Source: Pelagibacteraceae bacterium AG-410-N23 (lineage in GTDB: Bacteria; Pseudomonadota; Alphaproteobacteria; Pelagibacterales; Pelagibacteraceae). From it: DNA of 34,402 nucleotides. A program made the translations under genes and the position numbers. This document shows positions 26,603 to 34,402 of the stretch, piece by piece; position 1 is the first letter of the stretch, and every line of letters begins with the position of its first letter. The DNA is taken from NCBI GenBank assembly GCA_003215055.1, contig QCKW01000010.1:1-34402 (forward strand). The letters run 5' to 3'. The notes beneath the pieces are model-generated. The model was not told the DNA's origin, searched no databases, and saw only the letters and a list, made by a program, of their open reading frames with translations.

Positions 26603-27006
26603 AAATAATATTAATTATGGGACTACCAGGATCTGGAAAAACTACTTTAGCTAACGAACTTGGTCCAATGTTAAATGCAAAGAGGTTGAATGCAGATGAA
26701 GTTAGAAAAGCCGCTAACGATTGGGATTTTTCTGAAGAAGGTAGAAAGAGGCAAGCAAAAAGAATGGCTGACTTCGCAATCAAATTAAAAGAAGCTGGAA
26801 ATTTTGTTGTTGCAGATTTTATTTGCCCAACACCAGAAGCAAGAAGTTTATTTCCCGCGGATTATATTATTTGGGTAGATACGATTAAAGAAGGAAGATT
26901 TGACGATACTAACAAGATGTTTGTTAAACCTGATAAGTATGACTTTCATGTTACAACTCAAGATGCTAAAAATTGGGCGCCAAAAATATATAAGGATATT
27001 AAATAA
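26599..27006 (+). CDS. Short CysC-like P-loop kinase
   Basis: The 135-residue protein has Walker A GLPGSGKTT (8-16), LNADEVRK at the position of the APS-kinase LDGDxVR motif, a FSEEGRKRQAKRMADFA helix and VVADFICPTPEARSLF corresponding to CysC VVxAFISP. It lacks the insert and C-terminal part of a standard CysC (about 200 residues). It is therefore a kinase of the APS-kinase fold whose substrate may not be adenylyl sulfate. It is locked between a methyltransferase (four-base overlap) and a nucleotidyltransferase (one-base overlap). Confidence 0.82.
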   Translation: MKIILIMGLPGSGKTTLANELGPMLNAKRLNADEVRKAANDWDFSEEGRKRQAKRMADFAIKLKEAGNFVVADFICPTPEARSLFPADYIIWVDTIKEGRFDDTNKMFVKPDKYDFHVTTQDAKNWAPKIYKDIK

Positions 27007-27380
27007 TGGGTTACGAGTGGGACAATAAAAAACCAACTGCACAAATGTTAGGAAGGTGGCAACCTTTTCATGATGGCCATTATACTTTATTTAAAGAGAT
27101 AATAAAAAAAACAGGCCAGGTTTGTATTCAAATTAGAGATGTGCAAGGTGTTGATGATAATCCTTTTGACTTTGAGACAGTTAAAAAAAATATAGAAGAA
27201 AGACTTAATCCTGAATTTGAGGGAAGATTCAAAATTATGTTAGTACCTAATGTTACAAATATTTGTTATGGCAGAGGCGTCGGTTATAAAATTGAAGAGA
27301 TTGTATTACCAGAAGAAATTCAGAAAATTTCAGCTACTAAAATTAGAGCTAAAATGAGAGAAGAAGGTAAGCTAAAATAG
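27006..27380 (+). CDS. HxGH nucleotidyltransferase, 124 aa
   Basis: The protein has the nucleotidyltransferase fingerprint PFHDGH (H22, H25) and ISATKIR (108-114), equivalent to the ISSTxxR motif of NMN/pantetheine-phosphate-type adenylyl- and cytidylyltransferases. GRWQPFHDGHYTLF places it near small NMNAT/CTP-transferase-like proteins. Substrate and nucleotide (ATP or CTP) cannot be told. Its one-base TAATG overlap with the kinase-like gene implies a two-step sequence: phosphorylation followed by nucleotidyl activation of the same small molecule. The next gene starts 7 bases on. Confidence 0.85.
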   Translation: MGYEWDNKKPTAQMLGRWQPFHDGHYTLFKEIIKKTGQVCIQIRDVQGVDDNPFDFETVKKNIEERLNPEFEGRFKIMLVPNVTNICYGRGVGYKIEEIVLPEEIQKISATKIRAKMREEGKLK

Positions 27381-27387
27381 AATCTTG

Positions 27388-28161
27388 ATGAACATAAAGG
27401 TTAAAAATTTATCTAGTGGAATTTCTATTGTCATTATAAATGAACCAAAAACATATAACTCGTTATCATTTAAAAATCTAAATGATTTAATAAAAGTTTT
27501 TAGAAAGCTTGATAAAGACAATAAAACAAAAGTAATTATTCTTGAAGGCTCTGGCAAAGGTTTTAGTGCTGGACATAATCTTAAAGAAGTAAAAAATTTG
27601 AAAGCAAGAAACAAATATCAAAAATTATTTAATCTTTGCTCAAAACTAATGCTTCAAATAGTTGAAGGAAAAAAGCCAGTGATTGCAAAAGTACATGGCG
27701 CTGCATATGCCGCTGGATGTCAATTAGTTGCAAGTTGTGATTTAGCATACAGCACAAATAATGCCCTGTTTGCTACGCCAGGTGTAAACATAGGATTATT
27801 TTGTAGTACACCAATGGTTGCTGTGAGTAGAAAAATTAGCAGAAAATCAATGATGAAAATGTTGTTAACAGGAGAACCAATTAAAGCAAATTATGCTAAA
27901 GAAATTGGATTGATTAACGATTATTTTCCAAAATCTAAATTAAATAATGAAGTTTTAAAATTAGCTAAAAAAATTGCTTCAAAATCTAATTTAACAATTA
28001 AAATTGGAAAGCAAGCTTTTTACAAACAATTAGAGATGCCATTGAGGAAAGCATATGCTTATACAAGTAAGATGATGACACTCAATATGATGGCAATGGA
28101 TGCAAAAGAAGGAATTTCAGCCTTTCTTGAAAAAAGAAAACCAAAATGGAAAAATAAGTGA
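27388..28161 (+). CDS. Enoyl-CoA hydratase/isomerase family protein, ECHDC3-like
   Basis: The 257-residue crotonase-fold protein has the first oxyanion loop GKGFSAGHNLKEV and the second AAYAAGCQLVASCDLAYS, so CoA-thioester binding is expected. The two catalytic glutamates of enoyl-CoA hydratase (E144 and E164 in the rat enzyme) are replaced: GGCEL reads AGCQL, and the later PE pair is FATPGVNIG. The stretch matches what I recall of the ECHDC3 subfamily. It probably does not hydrate enoyl-CoA in the classical way. ATG 27388 is preferred; a TTG lies one codon before it. It overlaps the next gene by four bases. Confidence 0.85.
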   Translation: MNIKVKNLSSGISIVIINEPKTYNSLSFKNLNDLIKVFRKLDKDNKTKVIILEGSGKGFSAGHNLKEVKNLKARNKYQKLFNLCSKLMLQIVEGKKPVIAKVHGAAYAAGCQLVASCDLAYSTNNALFATPGVNIGLFCSTPMVAVSRKISRKSMMKMLLTGEPIKANYAKEIGLINDYFPKSKLNNEVLKLAKKIASKSNLTIKIGKQAFYKQLEMPLRKAYAYTSKMMTLNMMAMDAKEGISAFLEKRKPKWKNK

Positions 28162-28346
28162 AAATTAAAAATTTTATAACTATTATCCTAATTATTGTTG
28201 GTCTTTATTTTATTTTTACTTTCAGAGATCATAACTTTAAAAGGGCTATAGATGCATGTATCGCAGGCAGTCAAAAATTAGAAAAACCCATGACTGTTCA
28301 AGAGGCAAAGAAGTTTTGTGAAGATAAAATTATGAATAATAATTAA
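28158..28346 (+). CDS. Small membrane protein, 62 aa
   Basis: The start is GTG 28158, overlapping the crotonase stop (GTGA). One hydrophobic helix (about 5-22) is followed by a polar segment with two cysteines (DACIAG and KFCEDK) and a lysine/asparagine tail. I do not recognise a family. The overlap with the upstream gene and short distance to the next make it a likely real member of the operon; the two cysteines might be redox-active or ligand residues. Confidence 0.6.
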   Translation: MKIKNFITIILIIVGLYFIFTFRDHNFKRAIDACIAGSQKLEKPMTVQEAKKFCEDKIMNNN

Positions 28347-28351
28347 GCCAA

Positions 28352-28753
28352 ATGGAGAATACGAAAGAAATTTTAGAAAAATATAAAAAAATTGCTTTAG
28401 TAGGTGCTAGCAAAGATTTAACAAAAACCTCTTCAGTTGTGATGAAGTATTTACAGCAATATGGATTCAAAGTTTATCCAGTAAACCCATCAATGAGAGG
28501 AGAAGAAATATTAGGTGAAAAAGTTTTTGGAAGCATTTCAGAAATAGATAGTGCTGTTGAAATAATTAATGTATTCAGACCATCTAATGAGGCTATTGAA
28601 ATTGCTAAAGAAGCTATAAAAATAAATGCAAAAGTCTTATGGTTGCAATTAGATATTAAAAACGAAGAGGCAAAAAAAATGGTTGAGAAAAATAACATTT
28701 TGTATATTGAAAATAAATGTACAAAAATAGAATTTGAAAAGTATTTTAATTAA
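28352..28753 (+). CDS. CoA-binding domain protein (YccU-like)
   Basis: The 133-residue protein is a stand-alone CoA-binding domain with a Rossmann-like fold: LVGASKDLTKTSSVVMKYLQQYGFKVYPVNPSMRGEEILG covers the first half, FRPSNEAIEIAKEAIKINAKVLWLQ the second, and ENKCTKIEF ends it. Family members bind CoA, but their function is unknown. It lies between a small membrane protein and a flavodoxin-fold reductase, with a one-base TAATG overlap to the latter. Confidence 0.88.
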   Translation: MENTKEILEKYKKIALVGASKDLTKTSSVVMKYLQQYGFKVYPVNPSMRGEEILGEKVFGSISEIDSAVEIINVFRPSNEAIEIAKEAIKINAKVLWLQLDIKNEEAKKMVEKNNILYIENKCTKIEFEKYFN

Positions 28754-29322
28754 TGAAAAAAATAATTCTTATATATGGACATTATAGTGATAAATCATTC
28801 AATGCTGCAATTAGAGACACTTTTGTTAATACAGTAAAAGAAAAAGGCCATTCAGTTGATGTTATTGATCTCTATAAAGAAAAGTTTAACCCAGTTTTTG
28901 CAGGTGAGGAACCAGATAATACAGTTTTAAATCATAGAAAAAAAATAGAAAGCTCTGATGCAATTGTCTTGATTGCTCCAATATGGAATTTTAGAATGCC
29001 AGCTATTGTTGAGGGTTGGATAGATAAAGTTCTTGCTCCACCATGGGCATTTAGATTTAAAAGATTATTTGGAAATTATGGTTATCCCTTGGGTAACTTG
29101 AAAGGCAAAAAAGCAGTAGTATTTTGTACTTATGGCTCTCCTCAATTTGCTGTAAGAACTTTCTTCTTAAATATGCCAACTAAACGACTGAGAAGAGGAG
29201 TTTTTAATATATGTGGCATAACGGATGTTGTTTACAGAAGATATTTTGCTGTACCATTTGTTGGTGATGAAAAGCGAAAACAATTTCTCAATGATGTTAA
29301 AAAAACAGCTCTTAACGTTTAA
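28753..29322 (+). CDS. NAD(P)H:quinone oxidoreductase family (flavodoxin-fold)
   Basis: The 189-residue protein has the NQO/YwrO-type layout: IILIYGHYSDKSFNAAIRD phosphate loop for flavin, DVIDLYKEKFNPVF, IVLIAPIWNFRMPAIVEGWIDKVLAPPWAF and GKKAVVFCTYGSPQ. It probably binds FMN or FAD and reduces quinones or other acceptors using NAD(P)H. The end overlaps the start of the DUF4864-like gene by about 29 bases. The substrate is unknown. Confidence 0.85.
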   Translation: MKKIILIYGHYSDKSFNAAIRDTFVNTVKEKGHSVDVIDLYKEKFNPVFAGEEPDNTVLNHRKKIESSDAIVLIAPIWNFRMPAIVEGWIDKVLAPPWAFRFKRLFGNYGYPLGNLKGKKAVVFCTYGSPQFAVRTFFLNMPTKRLRRGVFNICGITDVVYRRYFAVPFVGDEKRKQFLNDVKKTALNV

Positions 29323-29767
29323 TATCATTTTATTATGTCTTTTTACTACTGTTCCACTTAAAGCTGACTTAATTTATCCGAGTAATTCAATAAAACCAAA
29401 GGAAGTAATTAAAATTCAACTCACTGGATTAATGAAAAATGATGATAATTTCAAAGATAGTGGTATTGAACAGACTTGGAATTTTGCACATCCTGAAAAT
29501 AAAAAAAATACTGGACCATTAACTAACTTTAAGATGATGATTAAAGGAAGATCTTATCAAATGCTTTTAAATCATTTGAGTCATACAATTACTGAGGTAG
29601 GAAGTAGTGACAAATGGGCTCAATTTGAGGTGATAATTTTGGACAGCGAAAAAATTTATCATAAATTTAATTGGCAGGTTGAAAAATACACAGAGGATGG
29701 GCCATTAAAAGATTGCTGGTTAACTACCATGGTCTCAAGCCCTGTTCCTTTGGGAAGTTCAATTTGA
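29294..29767 (+). CDS. Exported DUF4864-like protein
   Basis: From ATG 29294 (ATG 29291 is equally possible) the protein has 157 residues: a signal-peptide-like N-terminus ending at about PLKADL, then a domain with VIKIQLTGLMKNDD, WNFAHPENKKNTGPLTNFKMMIKGRSY and a C-terminal DGPLKDCWLTTMV strand. This order matches what I recall of DUF4864, a family of unknown function with a cystatin/NTF2-like fold. It starts inside the reductase gene and is followed by a 56-base gap before the DMGDH-like gene. ATG 29225 further upstream would add a segment without a signal peptide and is not used. Confidence 0.68.
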   Translation: MLKKQLLTFNIILLCLFTTVPLKADLIYPSNSIKPKEVIKIQLTGLMKNDDNFKDSGIEQTWNFAHPENKKNTGPLTNFKMMIKGRSYQMLLNHLSHTITEVGSSDKWAQFEVIILDSEKIYHKFNWQVEKYTEDGPLKDCWLTTMVSSPVPLGSSI

Positions 29768-29823
29768 TCATCCACAATACAATTTTGTTTCGCAATGAAT
29801 AAAAATTTAGTAGGAATCGTTTA

Positions 29824-32256
29824 ATGAAATCTAAAACAAAAGTAGTAGTCGTTGGTGGTGGAGTAGTTGGTGTAAGTGCACTTTACCATTTAGCAAAAAA
29901 AGGGTGGTCAGATGTTGTCTTAGTTGAAAGAAAAGAATTAACGTCTGGTTCAACTTGGCACGCGGCTGGATTATTACCTCTTTTTAATATGAGTTATTCA
30001 GTCGGACAACTTCACAAATATGCAGTCGACCTATATAAAAAATTAGAGGAAGAAACAGGAAAAAATGTTGGTTTTAGTGTTGTATCAAATATTCGTTTAG
30101 CTAGCACTAAAGATCGTATGGATGAGTATCATCAATATGCTGGTGTTGCAAAAACTATCGGAGTTGATGTAAAATTTTTAACTCCTCAACAAGTAAAAGA
30201 GATTTGGCCCTTATGTCATACAGATGATTTAGTTGGAGCTATTCAACATCCTGAAGATGGATATATTCAGCCTGCTGACTTAACACAAGCACTGGCAACT
30301 GGGGCAAGAAACAGAGGAGCAGAAATTTATAGAAACACAACTGTCTTATCTATGAAACAAACCAAAAATGGATGGATCGTTGAAACTGATAAAGGATCAA
30401 TAGAATGTGAGCATGTTATTTCTTGTTCAGGAAATTTTGCAAGACAAACTGGAGAAATGGTTGGTTTAGATATTCCAGTTATTCCAGTTGAACATCAATA
30501 TATTGTAACTGAACCTCATCCTGAAATTCAAAAAAGAAAAAAAGATGGTTTACCTGAAATGGGAGTATTAAGAGATAGTGATAGCAGATGGTATATGAGA
30601 GAAGAAGCTGGTGGTTTAATTTTAGGTCCTTACGAAGATGGAGCACCTGCTTGTTATGTTGAGGGTCCATCAAAAGAGTCAGAGTATGAATTATTTCAAG
30701 AAGACTTAGATAGACTTGCACCGCATATTGAAGGAGCAATACATAGAGTACCAGCGTTTGGAGAGGTAGGTGTAAAAAAAGTTTACAATGGAGCAATTTG
30801 TTATACTCCAGACGGTAATCCGATAGTTGGACCTGCTTGGGGATTAAAAAATTTTTGGATTAATGAAGGACATAGTTTTGGAATTACTGCTGCAGGTGGT
30901 GCAGGTTGGCAATTAGCAGAATGGATTGTAGATGGAGAACCAACAATTGATATGCTCGGCGTGGAACCTAGACGTTATGGAAATTATGCAACTAAATCTT
31001 ATTTAAAGGCTAAAAATGAGGAAGCATACAGTCATGTTTTTATAGTTCATTATCCAGATGAGGAAAGACCGGCAGCAAGACCACTTAGAACTTCACCATG
31101 TTATGAAAGAATGAAAAATCTTGGTGCTGTATTTGGACAAAAGTTTGGATGGGAAAGACCTAATTTTTTTGCAACTGATGGTATGGAACAAAAAGATGAT
31201 TGGTCTTTTAGAAGATCAAAATGGTTTGATGCAATAAAGAAGGAATGCGAAAATGTAAAAAAAAATGTTGGTCTTTTAGATATGACCGCGTTCGCAAAAT
31301 GTAGAATTAAAGGTCCCAAAGCCGAAGAATTTTTAGATTACTTAGTGGCTAACAAACTTCCAAAAAAGATTGGAAGAATTAATTTATGTCACGCACTTAA
31401 TACTAAAGGTGGAGTTCATTCAGAGTTTACAATAATGAAAGAAGCTGAAAATAGTTATTATCTTGTTTCTGCAGGAGCAAACTTAAGACTAGATCACGAT
31501 TGGATACAAAAATGGATGCCAACTGATGGATCTGTAATATTTGAAGATCTTACAAATAGTAATGGAGTACTTGTAGTAGCAGGTCCAAAAGCTAGAGAAT
31601 TAATGCAAAAAGTTTCAGCTGACGATTTTTCAAACGAAAATTTTAAATGGCTTACAGCTAAAAATGTAAATGTTGGATATGCGCCTGTTAATGCTATGCG
31701 AGTAAACTTTGTAGGTGAGCTAGGCTGGGAATTGCATCATCCAATTGAGTATCAAAACCATATTTTTGATAAATTGATGGATGCGGGTAAAGATCTAGGA
31801 ATTAAACCTTTTGGTATTAGAGCCATGAATAGTTTGAGAATTGAAAAATCTTATAAACTAGTTGGTACAGAATTATCAATTGAGTACTCACCTTACGAGT
31901 CTGGATTAGATAGGTTTGTTCATCCTAATAAAGGAAACTTCATCGGCCTTGAAGCACTAAATAAATGGAGACAAAAAGGTTTTGATAATAAGTTAGTTAC
32001 ACTTGAAGTCCACAACACAACTGACTCAGATGTTTTAGGAAACAACCCTATTTACAAAGATGATAAGGTAGTTGGAAGAGCTACTGGCGGTGAATATGGA
32101 TTTAGATTAGATAAATCAATTGCTTTAGCAATGGTTAAACCTGATTTAGCGAATGTTGGTGAAAAACTTAAAGTTGATATTCTTGGAAAAATGTATGAGG
32201 CTACAATATTAGAGGAAAGCCCATATGATGCAGAAAATAAATTATTGAGAGCTTAA
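29824..32256 (+). CDS. Dimethylglycine dehydrogenase-like flavoprotein with GcvT domain
   Basis: The 810-residue protein pairs a DAO-type FAD domain with a GcvT-like domain. [17 protein letters not shown] binds FAD, and STWHAAGL carries His46, the residue that covalently holds FAD in DMGDH and sarcosine dehydrogenase. The GcvT part begins near residue 440, with [11 protein letters not shown] near residue 635. It should oxidise N-methylglycine compounds, form methylene-THF and pass electrons to ETF, whose genes follow with one-base overlaps. Sarcosine is already covered by soxBDAG, so dimethylglycine is the likelier substrate, but sequence alone does not separate DMGDH from sarcosine dehydrogenase. 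Confidence 0.85.
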   Translation: MKSKTKVVVVGGGVVGVSALYHLAKKGWSDVVLVERKELTSGSTWHAAGLLPLFNMSYSVGQLHKYAVDLYKKLEEETGKNVGFSVVSNIRLASTKDRMDEYHQYAGVAKTIGVDVKFLTPQQVKEIWPLCHTDDLVGAIQHPEDGYIQPADLTQALATGARNRGAEIYRNTTVLSMKQTKNGWIVETDKGSIECEHVISCSGNFARQTGEMVGLDIPVIPVEHQYIVTEPHPEIQKRKKDGLPEMGVLRDSDSRWYMREEAGGLILGPYEDGAPACYVEGPSKESEYELFQEDLDRLAPHIEGAIHRVPAFGEVGVKKVYNGAICYTPDGNPIVGPAWGLKNFWINEGHSFGITAAGGAGWQLAEWIVDGEPTIDMLGVEPRRYGNYATKSYLKAKNEEAYSHVFIVHYPDEERPAARPLRTSPCYERMKNLGAVFGQKFGWERPNFFATDGMEQKDDWSFRRSKWFDAIKKECENVKKNVGLLDMTAFAKCRIKGPKAEEFLDYLVANKLPKKIGRINLCHALNTKGGVHSEFTIMKEAENSYYLVSAGANLRLDHDWIQKWMPTDGSVIFEDLTNSNGVLVVAGPKARELMQKVSADDFSNENFKWLTAKNVNVGYAPVNAMRVNFVGELGWELHHPIEYQNHIFDKLMDAGKDLGIKPFGIRAMNSLRIEKSYKLVGTELSIEYSPYESGLDRFVHPNKGNFIGLEALNKWRQKGFDNKLVTLEVHNTTDSDVLGNNPIYKDDKVVGRATGGEYGFRLDKSIALAMVKPDLANVGEKLKVDILGKMYEATILEESPYDAENKLLRA

Positions 32257-33005
32257 TGAAAATCTTAGTCGCAGTAAAAAGAGTTATTGATTATAATGTT
32301 CAGATTAGAGTTAAAGAAGATGGTACAGGTGTTGTTACTGATAATGTTAAGATGTCAACTAATCCACCTGATGATAATGCAATAGAAGAAGCAGTGAAAA
32401 TTAAAGAGGCTGGAAAAGCAACCGAAGTTGTTGCAGTTTCTGTAGGAGAAGAAAAAGCACAAGAGACTGTTCGAAAAGCTTTGGCCGTGGGTGCTGATAG
32501 AGGAATTCTTGTAAAGGCTGATGGAGTTATTGAGCCACTAGCAGTATCAAAAATTTTACAGAAAGTTGTTGAAAAAGAAAAGCCTGATTTAGTTTTTATG
32601 GGGAAACAAGCAATTGATGATGATTGTAATCAAACCGGACAAATGTTGGCAGCATTATTGAATTGGCCTCAAGCAACATTTGCATCTAAAATTGAAGTTA
32701 AAGATAAATCATTAGAGGTTACAAGAGAAATAGATGAAGGTTTAGAAACCATTGAAGTAAATGTCCCAGCAATTGTAACGTGCGATTTGCGATTAAATGA
32801 ACCCAGATATGCCTCTTTACCAAATATAATGAAAGCCAAAAAAAAACCAATTGAACAAATTACAGCATCAGATCTTGGTGTAGATACAAAACCAAGGATA
32901 GAACAGATTAAAGTTGAAGAACCACCAAAAAGAAAAGCAGGGATAAAAGTCGCAAGTGTAGAAGAATTGGTTCAAAAATTAAAAAATGAGGCTAAAGTAA
33001 TATAA
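32256..33005 (+). CDS. etfB: Electron transfer flavoprotein, beta subunit
   Basis: The 249-residue beta subunit binds AMP in the ETF heterodimer. It shows the family segments [65 protein letters not shown] and the ETF-beta signature around [21 protein letters not shown]. It overlaps the DMGDH-like gene by one base (TAATG) and etfA by one base, so the electron acceptor is made with the dehydrogenase. Confidence 0.97.
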   Translation: MKILVAVKRVIDYNVQIRVKEDGTGVVTDNVKMSTNPPDDNAIEEAVKIKEAGKATEVVAVSVGEEKAQETVRKALAVGADRGILVKADGVIEPLAVSKILQKVVEKEKPDLVFMGKQAIDDDCNQTGQMLAALLNWPQATFASKIEVKDKSLEVTREIDEGLETIEVNVPAIVTCDLRLNEPRYASLPNIMKAKKKPIEQITASDLGVDTKPRIEQIKVEEPPKRKAGIKVASVEELVQKLKNEAKVI

Positions 33006-33958
33006 TGTCAGTTTTATTAATCGCAGAACATAACAATAAAGAATTTAAACCTTTTACATTAAATGCAATTTCAGCTGCATCACAAATAAATGAAGATGTA
33101 CATGTTTTAATTTTGGGCTCAAATTCAGACAGTGTTGCTAAATCTATTTCTGAAGTTCCTAATGTGAAAAAGGTTATACATGTAAATAATAGCCTATATG
33201 AAAATTATCTTGCTGAAAACTATACTTCAGCAGTAATTAAGATTGCTGGAAATTATTCACACATCGTCTGCTCAGCCAATACATTCGGTAAAAATCTAAT
33301 GCCAAGAATTGCAGCTTTATTAGATATTTCTCAAGTAAGTGATATTACAAAAGTAATTTCTGAAGATACTTTTTTAAGACCAATCTATGCTGGAAATGCA
33401 TTCGCAACAGTAAAAAGTACAGATAAAATTAAATGTGTAACAATCAGGCCCACGTCTTTTGATCCTGCACCAACGTCTGGAGGGTCTGCTGAAATTACAA
33501 ATGGTGAGCCTGGAGATGCTTCTGAAGTATCAAAATTTTTAAAAAAAGAAGAAATTAAATCTGATAGACCAGAATTGGGTACTGCAAGGGTGGTTGTATC
33601 AGGTGGAAGGGGAATGCAAAGTGGAGAAAACTTTAAATTAATTACAGCAGTAGCTGATAAACTTAATGCTGCAATTGGAGCATCAAGAGCTGCTGTGGAT
33701 GCAGGATATATTACAAATGACCATCAAGTTGGACAAACAGGCAAAGTTGTCGTGCCCGATTTATACATCGCAGTAGGAATTTCTGGAGCCATTCAACATT
33801 TGGCTGGAATGAAGGAAAGTAAAGTAATTGTTGCAATAAATAAAGATGGAGAGGCCCCAATATTTAGTATTGCAGATTATGGTCTTGAAGCAGATCTTTT
33901 TGAGGCACTCCCAAAATTTCTTGAAGAATTGAACAAATTAAACACTATACAAAAATAA
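33005..33958 (+). CDS. etfA: Electron transfer flavoprotein, alpha subunit
   Basis: The 317-residue alpha subunit binds the FAD of ETF. The C-terminal half has VVSGGRGM, GASRAAVDAGYITNDHQVGQTGKVV, PDLYIAVGISGAIQHLAGM and KDGEAPIFSIADYGLEADLFEALP, all matching ETF-alpha. It is placed between etfB (one-base overlap) and the ETF-quinone oxidoreductase gene (24 bases downstream). Confidence 0.97.
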   Translation: MSVLLIAEHNNKEFKPFTLNAISAASQINEDVHVLILGSNSDSVAKSISEVPNVKKVIHVNNSLYENYLAENYTSAVIKIAGNYSHIVCSANTFGKNLMPRIAALLDISQVSDITKVISEDTFLRPIYAGNAFATVKSTDKIKCVTIRPTSFDPAPTSGGSAEITNGEPGDASEVSKFLKKEEIKSDRPELGTARVVVSGGRGMQSGENFKLITAVADKLNAAIGASRAAVDAGYITNDHQVGQTGKVVVPDLYIAVGISGAIQHLAGMKESKVIVAINKDGEAPIFSIADYGLEADLFEALPKFLEELNKLNTIQK

Positions 33959-33982
33959 TATAATCTGTAAGAAATATAGAAT

Positions 33983-34402
33983 ATGTCCAGAGAGACAATG
34001 GAATATGATGTTGTTATTGTTGGTGGTGGTCCATCAGGCTTATCTACTGCTATCAAACTAAAACAACTTGACCCAAACTTGAATGTTTGTCTTTTAGAAA
34101 AAGCCTCAGAAATTGGTGCCCATATATTAAGTGGAAATGTTTTTGAAACTAGAGCACTAGATGAATTAATACCAAATTGGAAGGATTTGAATTCACCAAT
34201 CAGAACAAAAGTTAATAAAGAAAAATTTTTATTTTTAGGAAAAAATAAATCATTAAGTTGGCCAACATGGCTTCTTCCTTCAGTTCAGCAAAATCATAAA
34301 AATTATATTATTAGTTTAGCTAACCTATGTAGATGGCTTGCAGAACAAGCTGAAGCTTTAGGTGTAGAAATTTTTCCAGGATTTCCAGCAAGTGAAGTTT
34401 TA
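33983..34402 (+). CDS. ETF-ubiquinone oxidoreductase, N-terminal part
   Basis: From ATG 33983 the frame runs open to the window edge (140 codons). The FAD-binding motif GGGPSGLSTAIKLKQ (about 14-28), LEKASEIGAHILSGNVFE and the NYIISLANLCRWLAEQAEALGVEIFPGFPASEVL region match ETF-QO. The full protein (about 550 residues) should carry FAD and a 4Fe-4S cluster and pass electrons from ETF to membrane quinone. Its position after etfBA completes the chain from the DMGDH-like enzyme. Confidence 0.93.
   Translation, partial: MSRETMEYDVVIVGGGPSGLSTAIKLKQLDPNLNVCLLEKASEIGAHILSGNVFETRALDELIPNWKDLNSPIRTKVNKEKFLFLGKNKSLSWPTWLLPSVQQNHKNYIISLANLCRWLAEQAEALGVEIFPGFPASEVL

Noticed and set aside
29225-29293. 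Upstream ATG for the DUF4864-like protein
   Set aside because: It adds a polar segment before the signal peptide and lies deep within the reductase gene.

Overview
The window looks like a piece of a streamlined, AT-rich marine alphaproteobacterial genome, most likely SAR11 (Candidatus Pelagibacter or a close relative). The reasons are the very low G+C content, near absence of intergenic DNA (no gene-free stretch exceeds about 150 bases), many 1-8 base gene overlaps, few Shine-Dalgarno sequences, and a gene set typical of that group: trimethylamine monooxygenase, four-subunit sarcosine oxidase, formate-tetrahydrofolate ligase, a dimethylglycine-dehydrogenase-like flavoprotein and ETF. The subclade cannot be told from sequence alone. 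I see no tRNA, rRNA, CRISPR, IS element or phage integrase.

Layout. 1-890: end of a MORN-repeat protein and an unknown membrane-anchored protein. 953-4137: ATPase and fused double permease of a glycine betaine/TMAO-type ABC importer, with no binding protein in the window. 4145-5476: trimethylamine monooxygenase (minus). 5621-8265: GpsA-like dehydrogenase converging on formate-THF ligase. 8388-13494: soxBDAG. 13501-16284: DMT permease, lipoprotein, an unknown protein, an Asp/Glu racemase-family protein and a cold-shock protein. 16397-18407: GNAT, purK and purE. 18504-21902: a four-gene module made of an M19 dipeptidase homologue with a damaged metal site, a 553-residue unknown, a DUF3726-like protein and a small four-cysteine protein. 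21899-22545: Yip1-like membrane protein and a possible 40-residue membrane peptide. 22591-24715: a LigM/DmdA-like THF demethylase translationally coupled to a MetF-like reductase, ended by a clear terminator. 24749-27380: divergently, a quaternary-amine-type Rieske oxygenase, a methyltransferase, a short CysC-like kinase and a HxGH nucleotidyltransferase. 27388-29767: ECHDC3-type crotonase, small membrane protein, CoA-binding protein, flavodoxin-fold reductase and a DUF4864-like exported protein. 29824-34402: dimethylglycine-dehydrogenase-like enzyme, etfB, etfA and the start of ETF-quinone oxidoreductase.

How the genes fit together (inference). Methylated amines such as glycine betaine and TMAO are imported, TMA is oxidised, and N-methyl groups from dimethylglycine and sarcosine are passed to tetrahydrofolate as methylene-THF. 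Electrons from the DMGDH-like enzyme go through ETF and ETF-QO to quinone. Fhs links the formyl-THF pool to formate and ATP. Three modules have no assigned substrate here and are the best candidates for undescribed biochemistry: the LigM-like/MetF pair with its divergent Rieske oxygenase; the methyltransferase-kinase-nucleotidyltransferase trio; and the M19-like/553-residue/DUF3726/four-cysteine module.
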